Source: Caribbeanibacter sp964518305 (lineage in GTDB: Bacteria; Gemmatimonadota; Gemmatimonadetes; Palauibacterales; Palauibacteraceae). Taken from it: a DNA stretch of 9,924 nucleotides. The stretch lies in NCBI GenBank assembly GCA_964518305.1, contig CAZFDK010000080.1, positions 1 through 9,924 on the forward strand, read 5' to 3'. The translations under genes were made by a program, and so were the position numbers. Positions 1-6,551 of this stretch are shown piece after piece. The notes under the pieces are model-generated. The model worked only from the letters and a program-made list of their open reading frames with translations. It had not been told where the DNA came from and made no database searches. The first letter of the stretch is position 1, and the number at the start of each line of letters is the position of its first letter.

Positions 1-353
1 GGGTGACGGTACTGGCTGATCTGGTATCCCTTCGGCAGATCGGGATAGAAATAGTTCTTTCGGACCCACTCGGAGGCCCTCTCCACCCGGCAGTCGAGAG
101 CCAGGGCGGCACGGAGTCCGAGGTCCACCGCCTCCGCGTTGGGCACCGGCAGGGCGCCCGGAAGGCCCAGACAGACCGGACACACGTGTTCGTTCGGACG
201 GGCGCCGAACTCCGCCCGGCATCCGCAGAAGAGCTTCGTCCGGGTGCGGAGCTGGACGTGGACCTCCACCCCGATGGCCGTCTCGTAGCCCGCAGGTGGT
301 CCCCGGACGGCCTCCTCCACGGCCCGGTCGCCGGCGGTTCCCCGCTCTGTCAC
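1..353 (-). CDS. gatB: GatB, Asp/Glu-tRNA amidotransferase subunit B (N-terminal part; cut by window edge)
   Basis: GatB is the tRNA-binding kinase and transamidase subunit of GatCAB. It activates the side chain of misacylated Glu-tRNAGln or Asp-tRNAAsn with ATP, and the activated group is then amidated with ammonia channelled from GatA. The 117 residues visible match the family start: GVEVHVQL at about 28-35 (E30 and H32 are the likely metal-site residues), a CxC...CxxC set (C43, C45, C58, C61) typical of zinc-carrying GatB, CPVCLGLPGALPV, and RKNYFYPDLPKGYQISQY near the edge. The start is GTG at 353-351, overlapping the gatA stop as GTGA. A strong GGAGGAG Shine-Dalgarno lies 8 nt upstream, inside gatA, so coupled translation is likely. 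About 20 residues precede the conserved core. The rest of the gene, normally about 480 residues in all, runs off the left edge. Confidence 0.96.
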   Translation of the reverse strand, partial: MTERGTAGDRAVEEAVRGPPAGYETAIGVEVHVQLRTRTKLFCGCRAEFGARPNEHVCPVCLGLPGALPVPNAEAVDLGLRAALALDCRVERASEWVRKNYFYPDLPKGYQISQYRH

Positions 354-1795
354 GTCAGCCGCTCCTCCAGGGCCGATGCGATGCCGAGCATGCGCTCCTC
401 CTCCCACGGGGCGGTCATCAGCTGTCCCCCCACGGGCAGCCCGTCGACCTCGCCCAACGGCAACGAGAGAGCCGGGATTCCGGCCAGGTTGGCCGAGACC
501 GTGTACACGTCGGAGAGATACATCTCGTACGGGTCGTCCACCTTCTGGCCGAGCTGGAAGGCCGTGCCGGGCGTGGTGGGCGTGAAGAGCGCGTCCACCT
601 CCTCCCGGAAGAGACGACGGTACTCGCCGGCGATCCGCCGCTGGACGTCCCGTGCCCGGCGGTAGTAGGCATCGTAGTAGCCGGCCGACAGGGCGAACGT
701 GCCGAGCATGATCCGCCGCTTCACCTCCGCCCCGAAGCCCTCGCCTCGCGTGCGGGAGTACATCTCGTCCGTGGAGCCGGCGCCGCGGGCCCGACGTCCG
801 TACCGTACGCCATCGAATCTGGCCAGGTTGCTGGACGCCTCGGCCGGGGCGATGACGTAGTAGCAGGCGACCGCCGCCGAGGTGGACGGAACCGAGACCT
901 CACGAACGTCGGCGCCGGCCCGGGCCATGACCTCGGCGGCTTCCTCCACCCGGCTCCGCACGCCGGCGTCCAGGCCCCGGCCCATGTACTCCTCCGGGAT
1001 CCCGATGGACTGGCCGTCCAGACCGACGTCCTCGGCGGCCGCGGCCCTCGGCGGCGGACGATCGCGGCAGGTGGCGTCGCGGCGGTCCCCCCCGGAGATC
1101 ACCTCCAGGACCCGCGCGGCGTCGCCCACGCTGCGCGCGAAGACGCCGATCTGGTCCAGGCTGGAGGCGAAGGCCACGAGCCCGTACCGGCTGACCCGGC
1201 CGTAGGTGGGCTTCACACCCACGAGCCCGCAGAAGGCCGCCGGCTGCCGCACCGACCCGCCGGTCTCCGATCCCAGGGCCACAGGGACGACCCCCCCGGC
1301 CACCGCCGCCGCCGATCCCCCCGAGCTCCCGCCGGGCACCCGCGCGCGATCCAGCGGGTTGCGGGTGGGTCCGAAGGCGGAGTTCTCGGTGGACGAGCCC
1401 ATGGCGAACTCGTCCATGTTGGTCTTCCCGAAGATCCGGGAGCCGGCCGCCCGGAGGCGACGAACCGCGGTAGCCTCGAACGGGGAGCGGTAGCTTTCCA
1501 GGATCCGCGACGCGCAGGTCGTGGGCGCGCTCAGGGTGCAGATGTTGTCCTTCACGGCCACCGGAATCCCGGCGAGCGGCCCCCGGCCGGGCGGCGGCGT
1601 CTCCGCGGAGGCGTCCGCGTCTCGGTCGGACGCATTAGACGCCGTGCTGAGGAAGGCGTGCACCGGCTCCCGGCCCCGGTCCAGCTCGCGGTTGCGGTCC
1701 GCTGCCCGCTGAAGCAGACTCCCGGCGCTCTCCCGTCCCTCGCGGAGCGAGGCGCGGGCGGCGTCCAGGTCGCGGAGCGGAGAGGTATCGCTCAT
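350..1795 (-). CDS. gatA: GatA, glutaminyl/aspartyl-tRNA amidotransferase subunit A
   Basis: GatA is the glutaminase subunit of GatCAB. It releases ammonia from glutamine (or asparagine) and passes it to GatB. The 481-residue protein has normal family length and the amidase-signature Ser-cisSer-Lys triad: K82 in PVAVKDNI, S157 in VPGGSSGGSA, and the nucleophile S181 in GSETGGSVRQPA. These sit three residues later than K79, S154 and S178 of the S. aureus enzyme. Family blocks such as GKTNMDEFAMGSSTENSA (about 123-140) and VGVKPTYGRVSRYGL also match. The start is ATG at 1795-1793, 35 nt after gatC. No Shine-Dalgarno precedes it; the upstream stretch is instead an octamer repeat that carries two three-codon ORFs, so initiation may depend on coupling. 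The gene overlaps gatB by 4 nt. A short acidic, proline-rich insertion lies at about 52-71. Confidence 0.97.
   Translation of the reverse strand: MSDTSPLRDLDAARASLREGRESAGSLLQRAADRNRELDRGREPVHAFLSTASNASDRDADASAETPPPGRGPLAGIPVAVKDNICTLSAPTTCASRILESYRSPFEATAVRRLRAAGSRIFGKTNMDEFAMGSSTENSAFGPTRNPLDRARVPGGSSGGSAAAVAGGVVPVALGSETGGSVRQPAAFCGLVGVKPTYGRVSRYGLVAFASSLDQIGVFARSVGDAARVLEVISGGDRRDATCRDRPPPRAAAAEDVGLDGQSIGIPEEYMGRGLDAGVRSRVEEAAEVMARAGADVREVSVPSTSAAVACYYVIAPAEASSNLARFDGVRYGRRARGAGSTDEMYSRTRGEGFGAEVKRRIMLGTFALSAGYYDAYYRRARDVQRRIAGEYRRLFREEVDALFTPTTPGTAFQLGQKVDDPYEMYLSDVYTVSANLAGIPALSLPLGEVDGLPVGGQLMTAPWEEERMLGIASALEERLT
362..368 (-). promoter_or_regulatory. Ribosome binding site of gatB inside gatA
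   Basis: The minus strand reads GGAGGAG here, 8 nt before the GTG start of gatB. It is the strongest Shine-Dalgarno match in the operon and supports the GTG at 353 as the gatB start. It sits inside the last codons of gatA. Confidence 0.8.
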
Positions 1796-1812
1796 CGGCT
1801 CATCGGCTCATC
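1791..1812 (-). repeat. Tandem GATGAGCS octamer repeat at the gatA start
   Basis: The minus strand reads GATGAGCC, GATGAGCC, GATGAGCG, three copies with the last base variable. Each copy holds an ATG, at 1811, 1803 and 1795, and each is in a different frame. The first two open the mini-ORF ATG AGC CGA TGA (Met-Ser-Arg-stop). The stop of the second overlaps the gatA ATG as ATGA. The repeat occupies the place where a Shine-Dalgarno would be expected. The mini-ORFs may couple or tune gatA translation, or the repeat may be a replication-slippage product; the sequence alone does not decide. Confidence 0.6.
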
Positions 1813-1830
1813 AGCCAGCGACCGCCGGCG

Positions 1831-2193
1831 TCAGCCGCCGCCCCCGTCGCCATCGCCGCCGTCGTCCCCGAGGGCCTCGAGGCGCGGGACCAGGAAGAGC
1901 CCGTCCTCCCATTCCGGCGCCAGATCAGCGGGCTGGCGGGCCAGCGAGTCGCTCTCCGCCCGGTCCGGTCGTAACCCGCAGCCACCGGCCTCCGGCTCGC
2001 CGCCGGACACCTCGGCCGGGCCCCCTTCCGCGGCCCCGTCCCCCGCGGCGTCGACCTCCGCCTCCTCGAGCTCCCGGAAGCGGGAGAGGACGCGACCGAG
2101 CTCCTCCGACAGGCGATCGACCTCCTCCTCGGAGAGCTCCAGGCGCGCCAGACGCGCCACGTGTCGGACCCGCTCGCGGTCGATCTCGCTCAC
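1831..2193 (-). CDS. gatC: GatC, amidotransferase subunit C (long variant)
   Basis: GatC is the small scaffold subunit that wraps around GatA and holds it to GatB. The N-terminus (DRERVRHVARLARLELSEEE, about 5-24) is the typical GatC helix. The C-terminal block PADLAPEWEDGLFLVPRLEAL (about 88-108) matches the usual end, where the family carries a G-x-F-x-VP type motif. At 120 residues it is longer than the usual 95 or so: a Gly/Ala/Glu-rich linker at about 48-70 and an Asp/Gly tail at 109-120 account for this. I chose the GTG at 2193-2191 because GAGG lies 7 nt upstream and the protein then begins in normal family register. An in-frame ATG at 2208 would add five residues but has no Shine-Dalgarno. 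The gene begins 16 nt after the pcrA stop. Confidence 0.92.
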   Translation of the reverse strand: MSEIDRERVRHVARLARLELSEEEVDRLSEELGRVLSRFRELEEAEVDAAGDGAAEGGPAEVSGGEPEAGGCGLRPDRAESDSLARQPADLAPEWEDGLFLVPRLEALGDDGGDGDGGGG

Positions 2194-2196
2194 CGG

Positions 2197-2204
2197 CTCA
2201 CCTC
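2197..2204 (-). promoter_or_regulatory. Ribosome binding site of gatC
   Basis: GAGGTGAG on the minus strand, with its GAGG core 7 nt before GTG 2193. It falls between the pcrA stop and gatC and decides in favour of the GTG start over the ATG at 2208, which has no such site. Confidence 0.7.
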
Positions 2205-2209
2205 GCATC

Positions 2210-4576
2210 TCACGCGGGCCGCAGGTCGGCGTGGGCCACCATGACCTTCTTGACCCCGGAGTCGTCGAAGTCGATCTCCGCCTTCGTGCGGTCGCCGGAG
2301 CCCGACAGCGACTGGATCGTGCCGGGACCGAAGCGCGGGTGGACCACCCGTCCTCCGACCTCCAGCTCCAGCGGCACCTGGGAGTCGTCGTAGTCGTAGC
2401 GGACGCCGACGCCGGCCCCGGAGCCGTCGTCATCCGCGGAGCTCCCCTCCGCCCCCCTCTTCCCGCCGGAGCCATCACCGGACGATCCGTTGCCCGATCC
2501 GGGTCCCCGGTGCCAGCTGAACTCCCCGGAGCCGGAGTCCACGGCCGTCGCGGTCGAGGAGTCCGAACCCGTCGGCCGGCCGGCGGACGACATCGCTCCC
2601 CCGTCCGACGTCGAGGCGCCGGCGGCCACCCGTTGGTCCACCGGCCCCGGAGGCAGCTCGTCCAAAAAACGCGAGGGCGAGGCGGGGCTCTCGCTCCCGA
2701 ACCGCCAGCGGCGATTCGCGTGGGTGAGGAAGAGCCGGTCCTCGGCCCGGGTGACGCCGACGTAGAAGAGGCGCCGCTCCTCCTCCAGCCCCGCCGGGTC
2801 ATCGGCGGACCGGGAGAGCGGAAACAGGTCCTCCTCCACCCCGCCCACGAAGACCACCGGGAACTCGAGCCCCTTGGCGTTGTGGAGGGTCATCAGAGTG
2901 ACGCCCTCGGCCTCGTCCTCGTAGCGGTCGCGGTCGGTGAGCAGTCTCACCGTCTGCAGGTAGACCTCCAGATCCGAGGCCTCCTCCTCGGCGTCCTCCA
3001 CCTCGCTCCGGTCGAAGTCGCTGGCGTCGGCCACGAGCTCCGTGACGTTGTCCAGGCGGTCGTCCCCGTCCTCCTCCTCTGTCAGGGCCGCCACCAGGCC
3101 GAAGCGCTGGATGCAGTCGCGGATGACCTCGTCCACGGGTACCTCGTCCTGCCGCTCGCCCAGGGACCGGACGCCCGCGGCGAACTCCTCCAGGGACTTC
3201 GCCCCCCGGGTGGGCACGGCGTCGATCTCGGTGGCCCGGGCGGCGGCCGCTGTGAGGGTCTCTCCGGCCTCGCGGGCGGCCTCCGTGAGCCGCTCCAGCG
3301 TCACGTCCCCGACGCCGCGCTTCGGCCACCGGGCCGCCCGCCGGAAGGCGGCCTCGTCGGCCGGATTCACGGCCAGCTGCAGGTACGCCAGCACGTCCTT
3401 GATCTCGCGCCGCTCGTAGAAGCGCACGCCCCCGACGATGCGGTACGGGACGTCCGCCCGCCGGAGCGCGTTCTCGTAGGGGCGCGACTGTGCGTTGGTG
3501 CGGTAGAGCACCGCGCACTCCCTCGGCTCGACCTCCCCCGCCGCCGTGAGCTGCTCGATCCGGCGCACCGTCCACGACGCCTCGGCCTTCTCGTCCGGGA
3601 CGCGGACCACCTGCACCGGCTCGCCGCCGCCGCGGGTCTCCCGGAGCTCCTTCGGCTTCCGCTCCTCGTTCTCGGAGATCACTGCGTTGGCCACGTCGAG
3701 GATGGGCCGCGTGGACCGGTAGTTCCGCTCCAGGCGCACGACGCGAGCGCCGGGGAAATCCCGCTCGAAGTCGAGGATGTTGCTCAGATCCGCCCCCCGC
3801 CACCCGTAGATCGACTGGTCGTCATCCCCCACGACGCAGACGTTGCCGTGCTCCTCGGCCAGCGCCCTGACCATGCGGTACTGGGCGTGGTTCGTGTCCT
3901 GGTACTCGTCCACGAGGACGTGCAGGAAGCGGCCGGCGTACTGCTCCCGTACCGCGTCCCGATCTTCCAGCAGCCGCACGGCCTCGACCAGGAGGTCATC
4001 GAAGTCGTAGGCGTTGGACCGGCGAAGGTGACGCTCGTACTCCGGGTAGACGTCGGCCACGCGGCGGGAGACCAGGTCGAAGGACTTCTCCTCGAAGTCC
4101 GACGGCCCCACCATGGCGTTCTTGGCGTTGGAGATCCGGCTCCGGATGGACTTCGGCGACCACCGGCCGGGGTCCAGGTCCACCTCCTCCATGGCGCGCT
4201 TCACGGCACGGAGGGAGTCGTCCTGGTCGTAGATGGTGAAGTTGCGGTCGCGGTCCAGAAGCTCCGCCTCACGGCGCAGGAGCCGGGCGGCCACGGAATG
4301 GAAGGTTCCGGTCCACATCCCCCGCGGCCGCTGGCCCAGGAGGCCAGCGATCCTCTCCCGCATCTCGTCGGCGGCCTTGTTGGTGAACGTCACCGCAAGC
4401 AGACGGTCCGGCGGGACGCCCTCCTCCTCGATGAGGCGCGCCGCGCGCACCGTGAGGACCCGGGTCTTCCCGGATCCGGCGCCCGCGAGCACCAGCAGCG
4501 GGCCCTCGCCGTGCTCGACGGCCTCCCGCTGCTCCGGGTTCAGAGTGACCGTGCCGCCGTCTTCGGAGGCCGTCAT
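2210..4576 (-). CDS. pcrA: PcrA/UvrD-type ATP-dependent 3'-5' DNA helicase
   Basis: This is a superfamily 1A helicase of the PcrA/UvrD group, which unwinds DNA in excision and mismatch repair and clears transcription-replication conflicts. The 788-residue protein has the full motif set: Q motif (LNPEQ, Q16), Walker A (AGAGSGKT, K37), Ia (TFTNKAADEMRERI, 63-76), motif II (DEYQD, D223/E224), motif III (DDDQSIYGWRGAD, 251-263), motif IV (ERNYRSTRPIL, 283-293), motif V (TLHNAKGLEFPVVF, 563-576) and motif VI (RRLFYVGVTRAEDRL, 601-615). A Ser/Gly/Asp-rich linker (about 645-735) leads to the PcrA-type C-terminal Tudor-like domain (GGRVVHPRFGPGTI, 741-754, to the end), which in characterised homologues contacts RNA polymerase. 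The ATG at 4576 overlaps the serS stop as ATGA. UvrD, PcrA and Rep are hard to separate by sequence; the C-terminal domain argues against Rep. Confidence 0.96.
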   Translation of the reverse strand: MTASEDGGTVTLNPEQREAVEHGEGPLLVLAGAGSGKTRVLTVRAARLIEEEGVPPDRLLAVTFTNKAADEMRERIAGLLGQRPRGMWTGTFHSVAARLLRREAELLDRDRNFTIYDQDDSLRAVKRAMEEVDLDPGRWSPKSIRSRISNAKNAMVGPSDFEEKSFDLVSRRVADVYPEYERHLRRSNAYDFDDLLVEAVRLLEDRDAVREQYAGRFLHVLVDEYQDTNHAQYRMVRALAEEHGNVCVVGDDDQSIYGWRGADLSNILDFERDFPGARVVRLERNYRSTRPILDVANAVISENEERKPKELRETRGGGEPVQVVRVPDEKAEASWTVRRIEQLTAAGEVEPRECAVLYRTNAQSRPYENALRRADVPYRIVGGVRFYERREIKDVLAYLQLAVNPADEAAFRRAARWPKRGVGDVTLERLTEAAREAGETLTAAAARATEIDAVPTRGAKSLEEFAAGVRSLGERQDEVPVDEVIRDCIQRFGLVAALTEEEDGDDRLDNVTELVADASDFDRSEVEDAEEEASDLEVYLQTVRLLTDRDRYEDEAEGVTLMTLHNAKGLEFPVVFVGGVEEDLFPLSRSADDPAGLEEERRLFYVGVTRAEDRLFLTHANRRWRFGSESPASPSRFLDELPPGPVDQRVAAGASTSDGGAMSSAGRPTGSDSSTATAVDSGSGEFSWHRGPGSGNGSSGDGSGGKRGAEGSSADDDGSGAGVGVRYDYDDSQVPLELEVGGRVVHPRFGPGTIQSLSGSGDRTKAEIDFDDSGVKKVMVAHADLRPA

Positions 4577-5844
4577 GCCTCGATCCGGTCGGCGCCGAAG
4601 TAGGGGCGCAGGGCATCCGGGAGCACGACGCCCCCGTCGTCCCCCTCGCCGTGCTCCAGCAGCGCGACCACGGTGCGGGCCAACGCCACCCCCGAGCCAT
4701 TCAGCGTGTGCACGTGCTCCGGCCCCTTCCCGGGCTCCGGCCGGTACCGGATGCCGGCCCGACGGGCCTGGAAGTCGGTGAAGCAAGAGCAGCTGGAGAC
4801 CTCCAGCCACCTCTCCACGCCCGGCGCCCACACCTCCAGATCGTAGGTGATGGAGTTGGAGAACCCCAGGTCGCCCCCGGCCAGTAGAATCTTCCGGTAG
4901 GGGAGCTCCAGGCGGCGCAGGATCTCCTCCGCCTCGCCCGTGAGCTCCTCCAGCGCCGCGTCGGAGTGCTCCGGTCGCTCCAGCCGCACCAGCTCCACCT
5001 TGTCGAACTGGTGGACCCGGAGGATGCCGCGCGTGTGGCGGCCCGCGGAGCCGGCCTCCCGCCGGAAGCAGGGCGTGTGGGCCACGTACCGGAGCGGGAG
5101 CGTTCCCGGCTCCAGGATCTCGTCGCGGTGGAGATTCGTCACCGGGACCTCCGCCGTGGGGATCAGGAACAGGTCGTCCGGATCGGTGCGGTAGGCGTCC
5201 TCCTCGAACTTCGGGAGCTGCCCGGTGCCGGTCATCGCCTCCCGGTTCACGAGGTGGGGAACGCCCACTTCGGTGTACCCGTGCTCCTCCGCGTGGACGT
5301 CGAGCATGAAGCGGATCAGGGCCCGCTTCAGGCGGACGCCTGAACCGCAGAAGACCGGAAAGCCCGACCCCGCGACCTTCGCGCCCCGTTCCAGGTCCAT
5401 GATTCCCAGGCGCTCGCCGATCTCCCAGTGCGGGGACACGTGCTGGCCCGGACGCTCGCCCCACTGGGCAACGAGCTCGAAGTCCTCCTCGCCGCCGGAC
5501 GGAACCCGGGGGTCCGGGTAGTTCGGCACCTCCAGGAGGAGCTCCTCGAGCTGCCCGCGGACGCGGTCCAGCTCCTCGTCCAGCTCGTCGATGCGGTCGG
5601 CTACCCGGCCCATCCGTTCAATGAGCTCCGAGGCGTCCTCGCCCCGGCGCTTCATCTCGCCGATCTCCTTCGACTTCTCGTTCCGGAGGGCGCGGAGCTC
5701 CTCCACCTCGCCGATCAGCTCCCGGCGCTCCTCGTCCAGCTCGAGCGCCCGGTCCACGGCGTCGAGGAGCTCCGGATCGCCCCGGACCTCCAGTCGCCGG
5801 CGGGCCTCCTCGGGCTCCGCCCGCAGCTCCTTGATATCCAGCAC
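4573..5844 (-). CDS. serS: Seryl-tRNA synthetase
   Basis: SerS is the class II synthetase that charges tRNASer (and tRNASec where present) with serine in the cytoplasm. The 423-residue length is normal for the bacterial type. Residues about 1-105 form the charged coiled-coil arm that binds the long variable arm of tRNASer. The catalytic domain follows, with TAEVPVTN (230-237), motif 2 (CFRREAGSAGRHTRGILRVHQF, in two parts: C259-F260-R261-R262-E263 and R269-F280), EVSSCSCFTDFQARR (348-362) and motif 3 (GSGVALARTVVALLE, 383-397, with R390). The start is GTG at 5844-5842, giving the family N-terminus (V/M)LDIKELR. Its first base is the last base of the upstream lipoprotein stop (TAGTG). No close Shine-Dalgarno is visible, so translation probably couples to the upstream gene. 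A 7-bp hairpin lies 16 nt upstream. The stop overlaps the pcrA start by 4 nt. Confidence 0.97.
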   Translation of the reverse strand: MLDIKELRAEPEEARRRLEVRGDPELLDAVDRALELDEERRELIGEVEELRALRNEKSKEIGEMKRRGEDASELIERMGRVADRIDELDEELDRVRGQLEELLLEVPNYPDPRVPSGGEEDFELVAQWGERPGQHVSPHWEIGERLGIMDLERGAKVAGSGFPVFCGSGVRLKRALIRFMLDVHAEEHGYTEVGVPHLVNREAMTGTGQLPKFEEDAYRTDPDDLFLIPTAEVPVTNLHRDEILEPGTLPLRYVAHTPCFRREAGSAGRHTRGILRVHQFDKVELVRLERPEHSDAALEELTGEAEEILRRLELPYRKILLAGGDLGFSNSITYDLEVWAPGVERWLEVSSCSCFTDFQARRAGIRYRPEPGKGPEHVHTLNGSGVALARTVVALLEHGEGDDGGVVLPDALRPYFGADRIEA

Positions 5845-6431
5845 TACTGGTTCTGCTGGCCCTGCTCTCCGGGGAGCAGGTTCCGGGACTGGCAGTTCGG
5901 GTTCACCAGGTGATCGAATGTCACGGTCCCGGCCTCCGTGTCCACGGACGTCACCCGGATCTTGGCGAAACGGCGGCAGGTGAGGCCCAGGCGCGGATCC
6001 TGTCGACTCCGGACCGCGTAGACGGCCCCGGAGTCGGCCGGCACCGGCTCGTTCGTCCGGTACCCGCTCGCGGGTGACTCCTCCAGCGCCTCGAAGCCCA
6101 CGTCCACCGGCGCCAGGCCCGCGTTGGAATCGCCGGACGCGATCATGTCGCGCGCCCGGAACTGGGGGTCGCCGCCCTCCGTGACCCAGAACACGAAGTC
6201 CCAGTCGCTGGTCTGGCTGGGCTGCACCGCCCGCCCGGCGCTGAGCTGGAATGCAGTCGCCACCCCCAGCTGCCCGGTCCGGAAGTCGGCCACGCTCACC
6301 GTCGTCGGCTCTGAAGGCAGGGGCTGCGGCTGGTTGAACGAGTCGTCGCACGCGGCCAGGGGCAGGACGGCCAGCAGCGTGGCGAGAGCGATGCGGCGGG
6401 CGGGACTGGAAATCGGCACGTGGGCCTTCAT
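5844..6431 (-). CDS. Secreted lipoprotein, possibly HmuY-like
   Basis: The 195-residue protein starts with a lipoprotein signal: positive N-terminus (K2, R12, R13), hydrophobic stretch at about 14-25 and lipobox L25-A26-A27-C28, so the mature protein would be lipidated at C28 and exported. A Gln/Pro/Ser-rich tether follows. The body looks beta-rich, with SDWDFVFW (75-82), VYAVRS (137-142) and FAKIRVTSV (155-163). A WD-x-x-F core followed by a later K-x-x-V strand is the pattern of HmuY-type haem-binding lipoproteins; this is a weak resemblance read by eye. C152 and C180 could form a disulfide. The start is ATG 6431 and has no clear Shine-Dalgarno; the candidate TTGACC promoter would give a leader of only about 26 nt. 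It is first in the serS-pcrA-gatCAB block. The lipoprotein call is firm, the function is not known. Confidence 0.85.
   Translation of the reverse strand: MKAHVPISSPARRIALATLLAVLPLAACDDSFNQPQPLPSEPTTVSVADFRTGQLGVATAFQLSAGRAVQPSQTSDWDFVFWVTEGGDPQFRARDMIASGDSNAGLAPVDVGFEALEESPASGYRTNEPVPADSGAVYAVRSRQDPRLGLTCRRFAKIRVTSVDTEAGTVTFDHLVNPNCQSRNLLPGEQGQQNQ
5861..5880 (-). repeat. 7-bp inverted repeat upstream of serS
   Basis: CCTGCTC and GAGCAGG form a perfect 7-bp stem around a 6-nt loop (CCCGGA on the minus strand). It lies within the last codons of the lipoprotein gene, 16 nt before the serS GTG. No T-run follows, so it is not an intrinsic terminator. It could influence coupling between the two genes or mRNA processing, or be chance in GC-rich coding sequence. 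Confidence 0.4.
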
Positions 6432-6463
6432 CGGGGTCGTGAAGCTGCTCGAGGATCGATGCG

Positions 6464-6492
6464 AAAATGCGGATCGTCCGGAGCGGGGTCAA
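6464..6492 (-). promoter_or_regulatory. Candidate sigma70-type promoter of the lipoprotein-serS-pcrA-gatCAB block
   Basis: The minus strand carries TTGACC (6492-6487, five of six consensus bases), a 17-nt spacer and CATTTT (6469-6464, three of six). Transcription would start near 6457, giving a leader of about 26 nt before ATG 6431. It is the only AT-richer patch upstream of the block. The -10 match is weak. Confidence 0.45.
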
Positions 6493-6525
6493 GCCGTAAA
6501 ACCGCTTACAGCACAAGGGTTTCAC

Positions 6526-6551
6526 GGGAATCGGTCGGCTTGACGATTCCC
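6526..6551. promoter_or_regulatory. Perfect inverted repeat, candidate operator of manC
   Basis: GGGAATCG (6526-6533) and CGATTCCC (6544-6551) are exact reverse complements separated by 10 bp. The right arm overlaps the last bases of the TTGACG -35 box (6540-6545). Half-sites 18 bp centre to centre fit a dimeric helix-turn-helix regulator or a hairpin. No matching regulator gene lies in the window. Confidence 0.45.

Noticed and set aside
2194..2208. ATG 2208 as the gatC start
   Set aside because: Possible, but has no Shine-Dalgarno; GTG 2193 has GAGG 7 nt upstream and starts in normal GatC register.
296..4603. A 1435-codon open frame on the plus strand, antisense to gatA, gatC and pcrA
   Set aside because: Its codons lie in exact register opposite gatA and pcrA codons, so a stop there needs a TTA, CTA or TCA sense codon, which this GC-rich genome avoids. 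The translated sequence is repetitive Arg/Gly/Pro/His/Val with no domain, and the opposite strand has clear conserved enzymes.
2210..5464. pcrA frame open upstream into serS (1084 residues)
   Set aside because: The upstream part is a Gly/Arg/Pro shadow of serS. The helicase Q motif starts soon after ATG 4576, which overlaps the serS stop.
6496..6509. GTAA-N6-TTAC element near the minus-strand promoter as an operator
   Set aside because: Only a 4-bp half-site match, expected by chance in a region this size.
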